A stretch of DNA of 64,000 nucleotides, taken from positions 1,985,001 through 2,049,000 of the forward strand of contig NZ_JPOL01000002.1 of NCBI RefSeq assembly GCF_000733945.1, given 5' to 3'. Below are positions 61,340-64,000 of this stretch, piece after piece. The position numbers were made by a program, and so were the translations under genes. The notes beneath the pieces are model-generated. The model was given only the letters and a program-made list of their open reading frames with translations. It did not search any database and had not been told where the DNA came from. This DNA is from Flavimarina sp. Hel_I_48. Its GTDB lineage: Bacteria > Bacteroidota > Bacteroidia > Flavobacteriales > Flavobacteriaceae. Position 1 is the stretch's first letter, and each line of letters starts with the position of its first letter.

Positions 61340-61837
61340 TTAATCCAATTTAGGGATACGAAGTACCTGTCCTGGATAAATTTTATCTGGATCTTTGAGC
61401 ATGGGTTTGTTAGCTTCAAAGATTACAGGGTACTTCATGGCATTGTCATAATGTGCCTTTGCGATTTTACTCAGGCTATCTCCAGATTTTACGGTATAAA
61501 ATTGAGATTCTGGTTCTGTCTGATCTACGCTCATTTGATCGTCTACCTGTGCAATACCTTCCACATTACCGGTAACAAGCACTACTTTTTCTTTAGTACT
61601 TTGATCTTTGGCTTTGCCTTTTACGGTAGCGGTGTCTCCCATTATGCTGACGGAAAGATCTTCAACAGAGAGGCCCAGATCCCCTATTGTTTCTTCTAAT
61701 GCGGCAGCTGCTTTTTTGTTAGCTTCCTCTCTGGCGGCGACTTTTGCTGTAGCGTCTTCTTTAGCTTCCTGCTCATCGGTTTTGCCTATGCCGAATACTT
61801 TTGCACCAGCGTTTTTAATAAATGAAAATAATCCCAT
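61340..61837 (-). CDS. BON and LysM domain protein (Kbp/YgaU-like)
   Basis: A 165-residue protein. Residues about 45-110 form a BON domain (LSVEDLSVSIMGDTATVKG) and residues about 112-163 a LysM domain (YTVKSGDSLSKIAKAHY, LRIPKLD). It resembles Escherichia coli Kbp, a cytoplasmic K+-binding protein. It has no signal peptide, in agreement with that role. Confidence 0.85.
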   Translation of the reverse strand: MGLFSFIKNAGAKVFGIGKTDEQEAKEDATAKVAAREEANKKAAAALEETIGDLGLSVEDLSVSIMGDTATVKGKAKDQSTKEKVVLVTGNVEGIAQVDDQMSVDQTEPESQFYTVKSGDSLSKIAKAHYDNAMKYPVIFEANKPMLKDPDKIYPGQVLRIPKLD

Positions 61838-62024
61838 TGAATAATTTTTTTAGTTGTTTTCTTGAAAGATGAAAGTACGAAATAATGCGGGCTCTTCACA
61901 ATTACCCCTTTTAAATGTATCTTAATGTTTTAGGTCACACGCTTTACGATCGAAGCCGATTCTTCTATTCCTAACACATATTTTCCAATTTTTTCAATTC
62001 CAGGGCAGACTCCTAAAAAAGCAT

Positions 62025-62032
62025 TATTTTTG
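62025..62032 (+). promoter_or_regulatory. Bacteroidetes-type -7 box for gpsA (TATTTTTG)
   Basis: Fits TAnnTTTG and lies 27 bases before the gpsA ATG. Confidence 0.45.
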
Positions 62033-62059
62033 GCCTGAATCGATAATTTTTAGTTTGAA

Positions 62060-63049
62060 ATGGCAATTAAATTTGGTGTAATAGGAGGTGGGAGCTGGGC
62101 AACGGCAATTGTAAAAATGCTTTGTGAAAACCTGGATGAAGTAGGCTGGTATATGCGTAACACCTATGCGATAGAACATCTTAAAAAGGAAAAACACAAC
62201 CCAAATTATCTTAGTGCGGTAGAATTTGACATGGTCAAACTTAAGCTGAGCAATGATATTGATGAGATTGTAAATTATGCAGATTATCTCATTTTTGCCG
62301 TTCCATCCGCTTTTGTGAGCAAAGAACTGGAAAAGCTTACCGCTTCATTGAAAGACAAAGTGGTTTTTTCTGCCATTAAAGGAATCGTTCCCGAAAGCGG
62401 AAAAATCGTAGGCCAGCATTTTCATGATAAATACGATATTCCGTTTGAAAATATAGGGGTGCTCAGTGGTCCCTGCCATGCGGAAGAAGTTGCACTGGAG
62501 CGTCTTTCTTATCTTACCCTTGCCTGCACCAGCGAAGAACATGCAAGTGTGGTGGCGAGTCATGTTAGCAGCGATTATATCAAAACCAGCCTGAGCGATG
62601 ATACCATAGGCGTAGAATATGCCGCAATGCTGAAAAATATTTATGCCATTGCCGCAGGGATTGCCCATGGTCTCGGTTATGGCGATAATTTTCAAAGTGT
62701 GTTGATGAGCAACGCGATACGGGAGATGAAAAAATTCATCAAAAAAGTCCATAAAATGAAGCGGAATATCAATGATTCTGCCTATTTAGGGGATTTATTG
62801 GTTACCGGTTATTCTGTTTTTAGCCGAAACAGAATGTTTGGTAATATGATTGGGAAAGGATATACCGTACGTAGCGCCCAACTAGAAATGAGCATGGTTG
62901 CCGAAGGATATTATGCCGCCGAAAGTGCCTTTAAACTCAATCAGGATTTAGGTGCAAAAACTCCTATTATTGATGCGATTTATGAGATTTTATATAAAGG
63001 AAAAGAACCGAAAAAGGTGTTTTTAAAGCTAACGGATAAGCTGGATTAG
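62060..63049 (+). CDS. gpsA: NAD(P)-dependent glycerol-3-phosphate dehydrogenase
   Basis: A 329-residue cytoplasmic enzyme that reduces dihydroxyacetone phosphate to sn-glycerol-3-phosphate for phospholipid synthesis. N-terminal Rossmann motif GVIGGGSWATAI (residues 6-17), then FSAIKGI, GPCHAEEV, and AAMLKNIYAIAAG with the catalytic Lys. It stands alone. Confidence 0.93.
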   Translation: MAIKFGVIGGGSWATAIVKMLCENLDEVGWYMRNTYAIEHLKKEKHNPNYLSAVEFDMVKLKLSNDIDEIVNYADYLIFAVPSAFVSKELEKLTASLKDKVVFSAIKGIVPESGKIVGQHFHDKYDIPFENIGVLSGPCHAEEVALERLSYLTLACTSEEHASVVASHVSSDYIKTSLSDDTIGVEYAAMLKNIYAIAAGIAHGLGYGDNFQSVLMSNAIREMKKFIKKVHKMKRNINDSAYLGDLLVTGYSVFSRNRMFGNMIGKGYTVRSAQLEMSMVAEGYYAAESAFKLNQDLGAKTPIIDAIYEILYKGKEPKKVFLKLTDKLD

Positions 63050-63439
63050 AGCAACTATTTGGTATTTTAAAAAGTAGATTCTAATGCTTCAAATAGATTA
63101 ACTGTACTGAGAAGTTTGTCCAGACAAATTAAAAATCAAAAAAGATCGAATATAAAATCTTTGATCAAATCCCAATTTTTTAAAATAAGAAAATAGGTCA
63201 TTGAGAAGACTAATGTAATTAGAATCATCCTCTTTCTCTTTTATAAGTAAATCATAATTAGATTTTCGGAAAATAATTTAAACTGAATTCAAAAATCATG
63301 CTTCGAGTTTTTGAATGTTGTTTCATATTATTATATTAACAATTGCAATGGAGTATTTAATACTTTTTTTACAGGCAGACGTTCTAAAGGGTAGCTGCAA
63401 ACCATTATGCTGAGCCTTTCTTAAAGATTGTTATTGCAC
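63050..63439. other. AT-rich gap between gpsA and the toxin locus
   Basis: No gene is seen in 390 bases. A 14-base palindrome TTTGTC-CA-GACAAA lies at 63115-63128. No clear terminator is visible. Confidence 0.4.
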
Positions 63440-63625
63440 TTATTCTTCTTCATAAAGTTTGATTACAAAATTACCTTTGTTCTTGTCTTTTTCTTTAGAA
63501 GGATAATCTTTTAACGCCCACATCAAATCAAGGAAAGCATAAAAGCGATCCACGGGCTGGAGTTTTAAAAACTCTTCCTGTTGTATGCGGTTACTTTCTT
63601 CTTTTGTGCGGAAATTGATTTGCAT
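63440..63625 (-). CDS. Small hypothetical protein of the toxin locus
   Basis: A 61-residue hydrophilic protein (MQINFRTKEESNRIQQEEF, then DYPSKEKDKNKGNFVIKLY). It starts 10 bases after the ParE-type toxin stop and is likely co-transcribed. No family is recognised; its charge and length are compatible with an accessory or antitoxin-like role, which is only a guess. Confidence 0.55.
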   Translation of the reverse strand: MQINFRTKEESNRIQQEEFLKLQPVDRFYAFLDLMWALKDYPSKEKDKNKGNFVIKLYEEE

Positions 63626-63635
63626 AAAGTGCTTA

Positions 63636-63929
63636 TTAATACTTTAGGGGCTCCCTTTTTGTATGGCGTACGCGTATAATTCTGATTTCTTGTTCCGTAA
63701 CTTGATAGGCAACCCTTAAGCTATACTTTTCAAAAGCCCTGATATCTCCATTATTGTTACTGCGATACATATCCAGCGGATAAATTTCAGGGTTTTCTGC
63801 AAGTGCCTCAACCATTTCAAAAATAGAATCACGCACATTTATTGCAGACTCTGACGAAGTTTTTTTGATATAATTGTAATGTTCATTCAAATGAATTAAA
63901 GCTCCTTTTCGCCAGACCACTTTTACCAT
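63636..63929 (-). CDS. RelE/ParE-family toxin
   Basis: A 97-residue protein with the ParE pattern: KVVWRKGALIHLNEHYNYI at the start, ALAENPEIYP in the middle, and YSLRVAYQVTEQEIRIIRVRHTKREP at the end. ParE toxins inhibit gyrase, and RelE types cut mRNA; this resembles ParE more. It overlaps the end of the upstream antitoxin gene by seven bases. Confidence 0.85.
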   Translation of the reverse strand: MVKVVWRKGALIHLNEHYNYIKKTSSESAINVRDSIFEMVEALAENPEIYPLDMYRSNNNGDIRAFEKYSLRVAYQVTEQEIRIIRVRHTKREPLKY

Positions 63930-64000
63930 TTGCTGGCTATTTTTTTAGCCTCATCATGAGTATAAAACTCACCGCGTTCAATCTCGGATATGGCATCATT
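63923..64000 (-). CDS. Antitoxin, C-terminal part, cut by the window end
   Basis: The frame is open to the last base and gives 25 residues (NDAISEIERGEFYTHDEA then KKIASKW, stop at 63923-63925). It precedes the ParE-type toxin with a seven-base overlap, the usual antitoxin-first order. The N-terminal DNA-binding part lies outside the window. Confidence 0.75.
   Translation of the reverse strand, partial: NDAISEIERGEFYTHDEAKKIASKW

Overview
The window is chromosomal DNA from a marine-type member of the Flavobacteriaceae (Bacteroidetes). The evidence is type IX secretion genes (a type B sorted giant protein and a PorZ-like propeller), two TonB-dependent receptors, a lycopene cyclase, many outer-membrane proteins, and promoter-like TAnnTTTG boxes instead of classical sigma-70 -10 boxes. 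Genus cannot be fixed from the sequence alone.

Layout. 1-7.6 kb: housekeeping and membrane genes (ComF end, Ig-like lipoprotein, nitrilase-family amidase, cold shock protein, ClC channel, bacilliredoxin, TerB/DnaJ protein). 7.9-12.1 kb: a 1387-residue surface protein with a choice-of-anchor L head, about eight repeats and a type IX sorting tail. 12.2-19.3 kb: short-chain dehydrogenase, a frameshifted AraC regulator, lycopene cyclase, glutaminase-family protein and thioredoxin-like protein. 19.3-25.2 kb: a metal-homeostasis locus in which a TonB receptor diverges from a DtxR/MntR repressor, an Nramp transporter fused to a universal stress domain and a ZIP transporter. A perfect DtxR-like palindrome lies in the divergent gap. 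25.2-26.5 kb: a non-coding array of eight roughly 180-base repeats. 26.7-29.1 kb: feoA-feoB-small Cys-rich protein for ferrous iron uptake.

31.9-37.1 kb is the most unusual part. A 5.16-kb AT-rich island sits in the 3' end of tRNA-Asn and is bounded by a 31-base direct repeat with one mismatch. It has no recognisable integrase. It holds one compact four-gene operon: a Dam-type adenine methyltransferase, a calcineurin-like phosphoesterase, a large P-loop ATPase and a two-lobed protein of unknown family. I read it as a candidate undescribed anti-phage or anti-plasmid system. A lone inverted copy of the 25-kb repeat lies just beyond its right border.

37.5-64 kb: DUF481-like porin without a normal start codon, TVP38 protein, M20 peptidase, LolCE-type permease, RbfA, methylmalonyl-CoA epimerase, tRNA-CAT, an isolated AT-rich P1 peptidase, FKBP isomerase, acyl-CoA dehydrogenase, M23 peptidase, an orphan Vsr-like endonuclease, class I ribonucleotide reductase (nrdB then nrdA, separated by an inverted-repeat element), porZ-recO-TonB receptor operon, glutamate dehydrogenase, LysM/BON protein, glycerol-3-phosphate dehydrogenase, and a ParE-type toxin-antitoxin locus cut by the window end.

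Function calls are from motif recognition by eye. No database search or folding calculation was run.
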